A stretch of 64,000 nucleotides of DNA. Source: CAWEYO01 sp963813315 (lineage in GTDB: Bacteria > Pseudomonadota > Alphaproteobacteria > Rhizobiales > Rhizobiaceae). The translations under genes and the position numbers were made by a program. The notes below the pieces were generated by a model, which ran no database searches, was not told the DNA's origin, and saw only the letters and a list, made by a program, of their open reading frames with translations. Shown here piece by piece: positions 44,351 through 55,035 of this stretch; position 1 is the stretch's first letter, and the number at the start of each line of letters is the position of its first letter. The stretch covers positions 255,434 to 319,433 of the forward strand of contig CAWEYO010000018.1 of the NCBI GenBank assembly GCA_963813315.1, given 5' to 3'.

Positions 44351-46282
44351 ACGCCGCGCTCACTCCGCTTCAGCGGGCTTTCCTGGCGCTGCAGGAGGAG
44401 AGGCGCGCGCCGACGCGCTCGAAGCGGAGATCACCGCGCCCATCGCGATCATCAGGTCTTGGGTGCCGGGCGCCGGGCGGCGTGCACGATGCCGTGACGT
44501 TTCTGGCGCCTTGCTCGTCGAAGGGCGCGATGCGATCGGCCTCGTGCCGAAGGAGCCGCTGGGATCATGAGGCGCTCTTACGATCCCGATCCCGAGGCTC
44601 CGGGCAAGATCGCCGCGCGGTCCGGCGGATTCTGCGACGCATGTCGATCGAGTTCGAAGCCGACTTCTTCGGCCTCTCCCCGCGCGAGGCCGACGGCATG
44701 GATCCCCAGCAGCGCATGCTGCTCGAGGTTTGCTGGGAGACGCTCGGAAAATGCAGGGCAGGCGCCGGATCGCCTGCAGTCTTCGCCCACCGGCGTGTAT
44801 GTCGGCGCCGCCGGCTCCGACTACGCCTACATGCAAATGAAGAGCGGCGGCGAGCAGCGCTCGATGCGCATTTCGCGTCCGGCATTGCGCACAGCGTGCT
44901 CTCCGGCCGCATCTCGTATCTGCTCGGGCTGCAAGGTCCGAGCCTCACGATCGATACGGCGTGCTCTTCCTCGCTCGTCGCCATTCATCTGGCCTGCCAG
45001 GCATTGCGTGCCCGCGAATGTCGCCTCGCGCTGGCGGGTGGCGTCAACCTCATCCTGTCGCCGGAAATCTTCATTGCATTGTCGCACGCACGCATGCTGG
45101 CGCCGGATGGCCGTTGCAAGGCATTCGACGCTGCCGCCGACGGTTTCGGTCGAGGCGAGGGCTGCGCGATGCTGGCGCTCAAGCGCCTCGCCGACGCCGA
45201 GGCCGACGGCGATCGCGTGCTCGCCGTCATACGAGGCAGCGCGGTCAATCAGGACGGACCGTCAAGCAGCCTGACGGCGCCGAACGGGCCAGCGCAGGAG
45301 GCCGTCATCCGCGCCGCGCTTGCCAAGGCGGGCATCGCGCCGCATCTCGTCGGCTACGTCGAGGCACACGGCACCGGCACGCAACTCGGCGATCCGCTGG
45401 AGGCGCAGGCGCTGGGCGCCGTCTTCTCCGAGGGACGTCCTGCTGACCGTCCGCTTCTCGTAGGCTCGGTCAAGAGCAATATCGGCCATCTTGAGGCCGC
45501 CGCCGGCGCCATTGGCCTGGTCAAGACTGTGCTGGCGCTTCAGCACGCGCAGGTTCCCGCGAGCCTGCATGTCAAGATCGCCAGCCCGCATGTCCCGTGG
45601 CGCGATCTCGGGCTGTGCGTCGCCGCGCGCGCCGAGCCGTGGCCCGAGATCGAAGGGCGGCGCATCGGCGCGGTCAGTTCGTTCGGGTTCAGCGGCACTA
45701 ATGTGCATATCGTGGTCGAGGCCGCCCCGCTCGCTCGCCACTCGTCGCAACGACGGCCGCGCTCTCCTTGCGCCGCTGTCGGCGCACCGGCCCGAGAGCT
45801 TGTGCGAACTGGCTGCAGCGCACCGTGACGCGCTCATGGACGGCATGCCGGTGAGCGATGTCGCCCGCACTCTGGCGGTAGGCCGCGCGCACCGCGCACA
45901 CCGCGCCGTCGTCCGGGCCCAGTCGATCGCGGATTTGCGGTCTGGATTTGATGCACTTGCGCGGGGCGAGCGGGACGCCCGGCCTCTCGACGGCCACGCT
46001 CACGCGTCGCGATCCGCCCCGCGTCGCGTTCCTGTTCACCGGCCAGGGCGCGCAGTATGCCGGTATGGCCGCCGGCCTCTACGCTGCCGCGCCAGCGTTC
46101 CGCGAAGCCTTCGATACCTGCGATGAGATCCTGGGGTCGCTGCTCGGCGGCTCGCTGCGCGAACTGGTCATCGAATCCAAGGACGCAAAGGCGCTCGAGC
46201 AGACGGCGCTCGCGCAGCCGGCGCTGTTCGCAGTGGAATATTCGCTTGGCGATCGTTCCTGCGCACGCTCGGCGTTACGCCT
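44347..46282 (+). CDS. Type I PKS 4, 5' part: KS and start of AT (frameshifted)
   Basis: This part starts MNAALTPLQRAFLALQ, a short docking helix, and runs into a KS. Cys is at 44962 in DTACSSSLVAIH, followed by VEAHGTGTQLGDPLE, KSNIGHLEAAAG and the GTNVHIVVE end motif. The stretch 44880-45740 is clean. Frame breaks cluster before it (44450-44880) and after it (about 45750, 45980 and 46250), and most remove cleanly as one extra base. FLFTGQGAQYAGM near 46030 opens the AT. The reading then joins the intact block at 46283. Confidence 0.8.
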
Positions 46283-49200
46283 GTGGCCGTGCTCGGGCAT
46301 TCGGTCGGCGAATATGTCGCTGCCTGTGTCGCGGGCGCGCTCGATCTGGCGGATGCGCTGCGCCTCATCGCGGCGCGCGGCGCACTGATGCAGTCGCTTC
46401 CCGCCGGCGGGGCCATGGCCGCAGTCTTCGCGCCGGAACCGGTTGTGGCCGAGGCAATCGAGCCATTCTCGCAAGAAGCGTCGATCGCGGCCATCAACGG
46501 GCCAGCCCAGACCGTCATCTCCGGCAGCTCAGCGGCGGTCGCGTCGATCTGTGATGCGCTCGCGGCGAAAGGCGTGAAGAGCCATCCGCTTGCGGTATCG
46601 CATGCTTTCCACTCGCCCCTGATCGAGCCCATGCTCGATAGGCTGGAAGCAGAGGCCGCCAAGGCGACATTCAAGACGCCGCGCGCGCACATCATTTCGA
46701 ATGTCACAGGTCGTCGTATCGAACCCGAGGTTCTTGCATCGCCGCGGTACTGGCGCCGGCACGCGCGCGACGCGGTGCGCTTCGCAGATGGACTTGGCGA
46801 ACTGGCGCAGATGAAGGTCGATATCTGCCTCGAACTTGGTCCGCATCCCGCTCTGGGTGCCTTTGCGGCGACGGTGTTCGAGGATGGCGGGCCACGCGTT
46901 CTGCCGACCCTGCGGCGCGGCGTCGATGATTGGGTTGCGATGCTCGACATGGTCGCGGCGCTTTTCCTGGAAGGCGTGGAGATCGATTGGCGAGCGCTCG
47001 ATCCAGAAAATGTCGGCCGCCCGGTGGGCCTGCCGGGACCTGCCTTCCAGCGCCAGCGCCATTGGTTCCACACTCGGAGCACCGCCCGTGGCGCCGGGTC
47101 CGATGTCGGTCATCCTCTGCTTGGCATCAGGCTTTGGTCGCCGCTACGCGAGGTCGTACAGTTCGAGGCACTCATCGAGCCGCGGACCGCGACTTTCATC
47201 GCCGATCACGTGGTTCGGGACCGCATCATCATGCCTGCGGCCGGCATGATCGAGATGGGCCTCTGCGCCGGCCGCCTTGCCAACGGCGTGTCCGTTGAAA
47301 TCGAGAATTTCGTCATCGGCGAGTCGATGGTTTTCACCGACGGCGCTGCGCGTGTGGTCCAGACAGTTGTGCGAATGGCGGGCGGCCGTGCCCAGGCGTT
47401 CGAGCTGTTGTCCCGTCCTGCCGGCGAAGGCGATCCGGAATGGACACTCCACGCACAGGGGGATTTTGCGCCGATTTCCGCGCCGCATATTGCTGCGCCA
47501 GCGCTCGATGGAGCGCGCGTAGCCGCGGTGTCAGCCCACTACGACGATCTGGCGCGCCGTGGACTCTCGTTAGGCCCAAGCCTGCGTGTCCTCCAGAGCA
47601 TCCAAGCCGCGGAGGGGACTGCGGCCGGGATTATCGCCGGGCCGGTGGGCGGGGAATATGACGTGCATCCGGCACTACTCGACGGGTGCTTGCAGGTAAT
47701 CGCCGCGGCGTTACCGCAGAACGAAAACACCACTTACCTCCCGCTCGCTATCGACCGCATCCGATTTGCGCGTGCGCCGAGCGGTAGCGCGACGGCATAT
47801 GCGACTATTCGCGACCGCCGACCGGAAGTCATCAAGGCGGATGCAATCATCCATGACGAGAACGGCGAAGTCGGCGTGATGGAAGGGGTAACGCTGCGCG
47901 AACTGCGCGTGCCGGCTGCCGCGGACTTCTACGAGGTCGCGTGGCGCGAAACAGAAGCAGCGTCCATTGCGGATTGGGGGCTCTCGCCGGCAGAGCTTGA
48001 TCGTGCGCTTGGCGCACGCCTGCCGGTCATCGCGCAGATGCACGGCCTCGACAGCTACCACCGATCCTTCCTCGCGCTCGAAAGCATGAGCGTTCAGTGG
48101 ATCGGGCGGATGTTCGCCAACCTTGGCTGGCGTCCGAGTGCAGGCGAGCGCACGACGGCCGCCGCGCTCACCCGGCGGCTGTCGATCGAGCCGCGTTATC
48201 GAGGCGTGTTTGCGCGGTATCTCGACATTCTGGTGGAAGAGGGCCTGCTGCGTTCCGACGGAGAAGACTTCATTGTCGTTTCGGAACTGCCGGCGACCTC
48301 GCCGCCCCTCGACGCGTTGGCCGAGGAGCCGCGGGCGAAGCTTGCTGCTGCGTGCGGCGACGACCTTGCCGGGATTCTCACGGGCCGGATCGACCCCCTG
48401 CATCGCCTGTTTCCGGACGGTTCTTCGCCGCTCGTCGAGACGCTCTACCGCAACTCCCCGGAGGCAAAAGCGTACAATCAGCTGCTGGCGGAGACTGTCG
48501 CGGCAATTGTGGCGCGTGCGCCCGAAGGGCGAAAGGTTCGCATTCTGGAGGTCGGGGGCGGCACCGGCGGGAGCACCTGCCACATCGCGCCCGTGCTTCA
48601 GGACGCTTCGGTGACGTATTGCTTCACCGACATCGGGCTGAGCATGGTCGAGCGCGCGCGCCAGTCCTTCGCTCATCACGGCTTCATGTCGTTCCGACGC
48701 TTCGACATCGAGGGCGATGCTGCCGCCCAAGGGTTCGAGCCCGAAAGCTTCGACATCGTCATCGCAGCCAACGTCGTCCATGCCACGGCGGACCTGCGAC
48801 GCACGCTTGCCCAACTTAACGGTCTGCTCGTTCCAGGCGGCGCGCTCTTCCTGCTCGAGGTCACAGGCTTCGAGCGCTGGATCGATCTTACATTCGGCCT
48901 GACGGAAGGATGGTGGCGGTTCACAGACTTTGACCTGCGCCAGCGCTACCCGCTGCTCGACCGGGAACTCTGGGGCACGTTGCTCGAGTCCTGTGGTTTC
49001 ACGGCGGGCGAGATCGGATTGCCGCTGGCGACGTCGCGCGAAGCGCTCATCGTCGGCCGCAAGCCGCTAGCCCGCGCGTCGCGGCGCTGGGCTTTGCTGG
49101 GCGAGGGGACAGGCCTCGCCAAGCAGGTCGGCGCGCAATTGATGGCGTTGGGACACGATGTTCAGTCAATGCCGCTTTCTGGATCCGACACTTCATTCGA

Positions 49201-51808
49201 TGATGTCGTTTGCTTCAGCTTTCTCGATATTGCGGGGCCGTCGGAAGTATCGCTGGTCGACCAGCGCTCGGCAATCGAACCAATACTCGCCGCGATCCGT
49301 CGCATGGGCGCGGCGAAGCGTCAGCAGCGCCTCTGGATCGTGACGCGCGGAGCAATCGCCGCCGTTGCAACGGATATGGTCGATCCGTCGCAAGCTACCG
49401 CGCTCGGAATTCGGCGCGCCGCTGCGCTCGAACATCCCGATTGGCACCCGACACTTATCGACCTCGATACGAACGCCGCCACTGAAACACAGGTGGACGC
49501 GTTTGTCGCAGAATTGGTCTCGCTTGCCGGCGAAGCAGAACGCGCCCTGCGCGCAGGCAGCGTGTTCACCAGCCGGCTTTCGCGACTGCCTCAGCTGCCG
49601 CCTAGTCCCTTACGCCTCGAAGCGAGTGGGACCGGCGTGCTTGATGGTCTTCGGCTTAAGCCCACTTCGCGTCGTGCGCCGAAATCGGGCGAGATCGAAA
49701 TCCAGGTCTCAGCGAGCGGGCTCAATTTCCGGGACGTGATGAACGCCCTGGCGATGCGCGCTGACGGCGAGCCGCTTGGCGGGGAGTGCGCGGGTGTCGT
49801 CTCTGCCGTAGGCGCCGGCGTCAAGGAATTTGCGATCGGCGATGCGGTGACGGCGGTCGGTGCCGGCGCTTTCGCCAGCTATGTGATCGTCGATGCGCGC
49901 GCCGCTGCGCTGCGTCCCCGCGGCTTCAGCGATGCACAGGCGGCCGCGCTGCCGCTTGCGGCAATGACGGCGCGCCACGCGATCACCGAACTTGCAAAGC
50001 TGCGCCCGGATCAAAGCATACTCATCCATGCCGGCGCAGGTGGCTTGGGCATGGCGGCCATCGCCATAGCGAAACGCCTCGGCGCGAAGATTTTCGCGAC
50101 CGCCGGAAGCGAGGCCAAACGTAGTTTGCTGCGCGATCTCGGCGTCGAAGAGGTGTTCTCTTCCCGCACCCTCGCGTTCGAGACCGAAATCATGCGGATC
50201 ACGGAAGGACGCGGCGTCGATGTCGTCCTGAATTCGCTGGCGGGCGATTTCATCGGTGCGAGCGTCCGCACCCTCGGTCCGGAAGGTGTATTCCTTGAAG
50301 TCGGCAAGCAGGAAATCTGGACGCAGGAGCAGTTCCGTGCCGTGCGCCCTGCCGCGTGCTATCATCCGATCGATCTTGCGCGTACACGGCTTGACGATCC
50401 GGCACGCTGGGGCACGCTCTTCCAGAGCGTGATCGCGGATGCGGCCAGCGGCGCTATCGATCCTCCATCCGTGCGCGTCTTCCCGCTTGCGCAAGCGGCG
50501 GAAGCTTTCGCTTTCATGGCTTCGAGCCGTCACGTCGGAAAGATAGTACTGGAGCATCCAAGCGTTGTCGGTCCCGGCTTTGGCGATCTCGATCTGGAAG
50601 GTTTCTATCTTATTACGGGTGCCTTTGCCGGACTGGGACTTGCCACGGCGCAGCGGCTGGTGGATCGCGGCGCCCGGCATCTGGCACTCCTCGGCCGAAG
50701 CCCACCCGACGCCGCGGCAGCCGCCCGCATAGCGGACTGGCGCGCCGCCGGCTTAGAGGTGCTGACGTTCCAGCATGATGTCGCCGATCGCACCGCAATG
50801 ATGGAAGCGTTCGCCCGGATCGACGCGACGGGACGGGCGCTGCGAGGCGTGGTGCATTCGGCCGGAACATTAGCCGATGGCGCGCTGTTGCAGCAGGGCT
50901 GGCCGCAGTTCGAAGTCCCGTTGCGTGCCAAGGTGGCCGGTGCCTGGACCCTGCATGAACTGACACGCGAGCGCCGGCTCGATTTCTTCGTGCTTTTTTC
51001 GTCGATCGCCGGAACTTTTGGCTCTGCGGGCCAGGCCAATCATGCCGCAGCCAACGCCTTCATGGATGCGCTGGCCGAGCGCCGCCGCTCACAAGGTCTG
51101 CCGGCGCTAAGCATCGCCTGGGGTGCCTGGAGCGAGATTGGCGCTGCCGCGACCCGTGGCGCGGATGAGAAGGCGGCTTCGCGAGGCGTACATGCCATTT
51201 CACCCGCGAAAGGACTTGACGCGCTCGAAACGCTTGCTGCCGGCGCGCCGGCGCGCGTGGTGGCGAGCCCGATGGATTGGCGCAAGTACCTCGCCCAATG
51301 GGACGGCGCTGCGCCGAAATTTTTTGACGAGCTCGTAGCTGAAAGCGTGCCCGGTCCGGCTCGCGCGACCCGCTTCGTGCACGAAGGGCGGGAAAAGGCA
51401 GACGACGTCTTCGTTGGCCGCCTGCAAGCTGCACCACGCGGAGCGCGTCGCGACATGCTGTCGGACTTCGTCGCACTTACCGTAGCACGCGTGCTTGGTC
51501 GGCAGGGCGAAGCGATCGATCCGCACCAGCCGCTGAATGAAATGGGGCTCGACTCGCTGCTTGCGGTCGAGTTGCGTAATCGCCTCGGCACGGCTTTGGG
51601 GATCGGGCGGGGCCTGCCCGCGACGCTGGTCTTCGATTGTCCCACCGTGGAAGCACTCGCCGAACACCTCGACGAGCGGCTGCGTCCGGCGTCTGAAGAA
51701 ATGGCGGAGCCGGACGCTGCCGGCACGTCACACGATGCGATCGCCGACATCGATGAGATGTCCGACGAAGAGGTCGAGACCATGTTCGACCGGATGGCGG
51801 GGGCCTGA
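46283..51808 (+). CDS. Type I PKS 4, main block: AT-DH-MT-ER-KR-ACP
   Basis: An uninterrupted 1841-residue frame. The AT Ser is at 46301 in GHSVGE, with malonyl-type HAFH later. The DH His is at 47207 in DHVVRDRIIMP, with Asp instead of Gly in HxxxGxxxxP. The methyltransferase has ILEVGGGTGGSTCH at 48542 and FDIVIAANVVHAT. The ER has GLNFRDVMNAL and HAGAGGLGMAAIAIA near 50030. The KR has YLITGAFAGLG, but its active-site box reads QANHAAANAF, with His (51041) where Tyr is canonical. The ACP Ser is at 51554 in MGLDSLLAVELR. The C-terminal tail DEMSDEEVETMF looks like a docking element. It is the most complete module of the line and gives an alpha-methyl, fully reduced unit if all domains are active. 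The stop is one base before the PKS5 ATG. Confidence 0.93.
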   Translation: MAVLGHSVGEYVAACVAGALDLADALRLIAARGALMQSLPAGGAMAAVFAPEPVVAEAIEPFSQEASIAAINGPAQTVISGSSAAVASICDALAAKGVKSHPLAVSHAFHSPLIEPMLDRLEAEAAKATFKTPRAHIISNVTGRRIEPEVLASPRYWRRHARDAVRFADGLGELAQMKVDICLELGPHPALGAFAATVFEDGGPRVLPTLRRGVDDWVAMLDMVAALFLEGVEIDWRALDPENVGRPVGLPGPAFQRQRHWFHTRSTARGAGSDVGHPLLGIRLWSPLREVVQFEALIEPRTATFIADHVVRDRIIMPAAGMIEMGLCAGRLANGVSVEIENFVIGESMVFTDGAARVVQTVVRMAGGRAQAFELLSRPAGEGDPEWTLHAQGDFAPISAPHIAAPALDGARVAAVSAHYDDLARRGLSLGPSLRVLQSIQAAEGTAAGIIAGPVGGEYDVHPALLDGCLQVIAAALPQNENTTYLPLAIDRIRFARAPSGSATAYATIRDRRPEVIKADAIIHDENGEVGVMEGVTLRELRVPAAADFYEVAWRETEAASIADWGLSPAELDRALGARLPVIAQMHGLDSYHRSFLALESMSVQWIGRMFANLGWRPSAGERTTAAALTRRLSIEPRYRGVFARYLDILVEEGLLRSDGEDFIVVSELPATSPPLDALAEEPRAKLAAACGDDLAGILTGRIDPLHRLFPDGSSPLVETLYRNSPEAKAYNQLLAETVAAIVARAPEGRKVRILEVGGGTGGSTCHIAPVLQDASVTYCFTDIGLSMVERARQSFAHHGFMSFRRFDIEGDAAAQGFEPESFDIVIAANVVHATADLRRTLAQLNGLLVPGGALFLLEVTGFERWIDLTFGLTEGWWRFTDFDLRQRYPLLDRELWGTLLESCGFTAGEIGLPLATSREALIVGRKPLARASRRWALLGEGTGLAKQVGAQLMALGHDVQSMPLSGSDTSFDDVVCFSFLDIAGPSEVSLVDQRSAIEPILAAIRRMGAAKRQQRLWIVTRGAIAAVATDMVDPSQATALGIRRAAALEHPDWHPTLIDLDTNAATETQVDAFVAELVSLAGEAERALRAGSVFTSRLSRLPQLPPSPLRLEASGTGVLDGLRLKPTSRRAPKSGEIEIQVSASGLNFRDVMNALAMRADGEPLGGECAGVVSAVGAGVKEFAIGDAVTAVGAGAFASYVIVDARAAALRPRGFSDAQAAALPLAAMTARHAITELAKLRPDQSILIHAGAGGLGMAAIAIAKRLGAKIFATAGSEAKRSLLRDLGVEEVFSSRTLAFETEIMRITEGRGVDVVLNSLAGDFIGASVRTLGPEGVFLEVGKQEIWTQEQFRAVRPAACYHPIDLARTRLDDPARWGTLFQSVIADAASGAIDPPSVRVFPLAQAAEAFAFMASSRHVGKIVLEHPSVVGPGFGDLDLEGFYLITGAFAGLGLATAQRLVDRGARHLALLGRSPPDAAAAARIADWRAAGLEVLTFQHDVADRTAMMEAFARIDATGRALRGVVHSAGTLADGALLQQGWPQFEVPLRAKVAGAWTLHELTRERRLDFFVLFSSIAGTFGSAGQANHAAANAFMDALAERRRSQGLPALSIAWGAWSEIGAAATRGADEKAASRGVHAISPAKGLDALETLAAGAPARVVASPMDWRKYLAQWDGAAPKFFDELVAESVPGPARATRFVHEGREKADDVFVGRLQAAPRGARRDMLSDFVALTVARVLGRQGEAIDPHQPLNEMGLDSLLAVELRNRLGTALGIGRGLPATLVFDCPTVEALAEHLDERLRPASEEMAEPDAAGTSHDAIADIDEMSDEEVETMFDRMAGA

Positions 51809-51809
51809 G

Positions 51810-54800
51810 ATGTCGGATTTCCTTAGACAGATCGCGGACTACTCGCCGAAGCGGCTGGCGCTGCTCGCCAATGAGTTGAAGCAACGTGTTGACGCGCTCG
51901 AGAGTGCCGCGCGCGCGCCGATCGCGATCATCGGCATGGCCTGCCGTTTCCCCGGCGGTGCAGATTCGCCGGAGCTGTTTTGGGATCTGCTGCGTTCCGG
52001 CGGCGACGCGATCGTGGAGACACCCGAAAGAACGCTGGGACGTCGAGGCCTTGTTTGATCCCGATCCAGACGCTCCAGGCAAGCTGACGTCGCGTTTCGG
52101 CGGCTTCCTGAATCCGGATCGACGGCTTCGATCCGACGGTTTTCGGCATTGCCCGCCGCGAAGCTCTCCACATGGATCCCCAGCAACGCCTGCTGCTCGA
52201 AGTGGCATGGGAAGCGCTTGAGAACGCAGGAGTTGCGCCTGATTCGCTTTCTGGTGCGGCCGCCGGCATTTTCGTGGGTCTTTCCGGCTTCGACTATTTC
52301 CATCTCCTGCGCCGCGACGCCGCCAACCTTGACGCCTACGCGGCTTCAGGCGTAGCGCATAGCATCGCCTCGGGGCGACTTGCCTATCTGCTCGGAACCA
52401 GAGGGCCGGCGCTGTCGATCGACACCGCATGTTCATCCTCGCTGGTCGCGAGCCATCTCGCGGTCAAGAGCTTGCGCAATGGCGATTGTGATCTGGCTCT
52501 GGCTGGCGGCGTCAATCTCATCCTGTCCCCCGACACGAACATCGCTTTGTCGAAAGCCCGCATGCTGGCGCCCGATGGCCGCTGCAAGGCGTTCGATTCC
52601 CGCGCGGACGGTTTCGTGCGCGGCGAGGGTTGCGGCGTCCTGGTACTCAAGCGCTTGTCCGACGCGCGCGCCGACGGCGATCCCATCGTCGCGGTGATCC
52701 GCGGCTCCGCCTCGAATCAGGACGGCCGCAGCAACGGGCTCACCGCGCCCAACGGCGCCGCGCAAGAGGCGTTGCTGCGCGCGGCCCTGGCCGACGCACG
52801 GGTCGACCCAGCCGCTGTCGCTTATGTCGAAGCGCATGGTACAGGCACCAAACTTGGGCGATCCGATCGAAGCCCTGGCGCTCGATGCCGTTCTGGGGCG
52901 CGGCCGTGGCGCGGATGCGCCGCTGCTGATCGGGTCGGTGAAGGCGAATATCGGGCATCTGGAGGCTGCTGCAGGTGTCGCGGGCGTAATCAAGCTTGCG
53001 CTCGCGCTGCAGCGGGGCGCGATCCCGCCACAGATCCATTTCGACACCCCAAATCCGCACATTCCGTGGGACGAACTCCGCCTGTGCGTGCCGCGCCAGC
53101 AGGCCGCGTGGCCGGACGCCGGCAAGCCGCGTTTTGGCGGCGTCAGCTCATTCGGCTTCAGCGGCACGAACGCTCACATCATCCTCGAAGCACCGGCGCC
53201 CGCGCCGCGTCCGAGCGCGTCCGCGCGCCCGCTCCACATCATGACGGCTTCGGCCCGCAGCGAAGAGGCGCTCGACAGCCTTGCCACCGGATACGCCTCG
53301 ACCTTGCTGACGCCGGGCGTCGCGCTGGAAGCGGCAGCCTATACGGCGAATGCCGGACGCGCGCAACTTGGGCGCCGTATCGCCGTGGTCGCCGGCTCGT
53401 CCGACCGAAGCGGCCGAACGCTTCGCCTCAGCCGCACGCGGAGAGACTGCGGCGCTCGTACACCGTGGCGCGGCGCCGGCGAGGGCGCCAAGAGTTGCTT
53501 TCCTTTTTACGGGCCAGGGCGCCCAGTACGTCGGAATGGCAAAGGGTCTCTACGAAATCGCAGCCTGTATTTCGCAACACCCTCGACCGATGCGATGCGC
53601 ATCTGCGGACGGTGTGGCCGCATCGGCTGCTCGACGTACTCTACCAGGACGACGACACTCCGGACGCACGCCTTCACGATACGACCTATACGCAGCCGGC
53701 TCTCTTTGCCGTCGAATACGCGCTTGCTGAACTGTGGCGTTCCTGGGGTGTGCGGCCCTCTGCAGTCGCGGGGCACAGTCTTGGCGAATATGTCGCCGCA
53801 TGCGTCGCGGGAATGATGAGCCTTGAGGACGCCTTATCGCTTACGGCGGCGCGTGGGCGCATGATGGGCGCTTTGCCGCGCGACGGAACAATGGCGGCCG
53901 TCATGGCCGACGAGTCGCGCGTCGCCAGGGCGATAGCTCAACACACCGACCTGGTTTCAATCGCGGCAGTCAACGGTCCGCTGAACACGGTCATCTCCGG
54001 CGCAAGCTCCGCCGTCAATCGCATCGCCGAGAATCTGCGAGCGGACGGCGTCGCAGTGAGGCTGCTCAATGTTTCGCACGCCTTCCACTCGCCGCTCATG
54101 GAACCGATGCTGGAGGATTTTCTTGGCGCAGGCGCGTCGCGTTGCGTGGCGTGCGCCGGAAATCAAACTTGTCTCGAATGTGACGGGCGTGTTTGCCGGC
54201 GCCGCTGCCGCAACACCGGACTATTGGCGCGATCACGTGCGTGCACCGGTGAGGTTTGCGCAATCTATCGCCACGCTCGCTGCGGACGGCTGCGACGTGT
54301 TCCTCGAAATTGGTCCGCATCCGACGTTGACGGCGTTGGGCCAGCTTTGCGTTCCGGACCATAGCGGCAGATGGCTCACGTCGCTCAAGCGCGGCTGCGA
54401 CGACCACGCAACGCTGCTGAATGCGCTCGGCGAGCTCTATGTGGCAGGCGCCGAAATCGACTGGAAAGCCTTCGACGCGCCATCCCGGCCGGCAAAGACG
54501 CGTCTGCCGAACTATCCGTTCCAGCGCGAGCGCTTTTGGTTCAACGAACCCTCTGAAGAACAGAGCCCATCCGCGCGTCCCGACGAGCTTGCCGACAAGG
54601 AAGCATCCACGCGCGTCCGCGGGTTACTGCACGAAATCGTGTGGCGCCCGGCAAAGATGCTCGCCGTCGATGAAATAGAGCAGGTGCTTGCACCGAAGAT
54701 CGACGATGCGGCGAACCGCGATATGTTCGCGGCCTATGCTGATTTTGCCAAGGGGCTCGACCGGCTTTCCAGCCTTTACATCGTCAGAGCCTTGCGCAGA

Positions 54801-55035
54801 CTTGGCTGGGCAATGGCGCCGGGCGCCATGGCTGGGCGCGACCTTCGTGCGCGTCTCGGCGTACAACCCTGCCACGAGCGCCTGTTCGGCCGCATGCTCT
54901 CGATTCTCGAAGAGGACGCCGTGCTGGAGCGGAATGGGGACGTTCTGCGCGTCGTAGCGGCAGCGCCTGGCGATGATCCGGAAGGATTTGCGGACGGGCT
55001 TTTGGCTGCGCACCCCGACTGCGGCGCTGAATTCG
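51810..55035 (+). CDS. Type I PKS 5, 5' part: KS-AT and linker (frameshifted)
   Basis: A docking helix (KRLALLANELKQRVDALESA) precedes the KS. Cys is at 52430 in DTACSSSLVASH, followed by VEAHGTGTKLGDPIE, KANIGHLEAAAG and GTNAHIILE. The AT has FLFTGQGAQYVGM, its Ser at 53777 in GHSLGE and malonyl box HAFH. The reading steps through frames 0, 1, 2, 0, 1, 2, 0 and then 1. Changes fall near 52030, 52115, 52852, 53400, 53565, 54125 and 55035, all in the same +1 direction. For example CTTGGGCGAT near 52855 should read CTTGGCGAT. After the AT, the N-terminal part of the methyltransferase domain begins. Confidence 0.82.

Noticed and set aside
25880..46300. Programmed ribosomal frameshifting as explanation for the NRPS and PKS frame changes
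   Set aside because: There are too many sites, with no common slippery sequence or following structure. Most vanish by removing one base.
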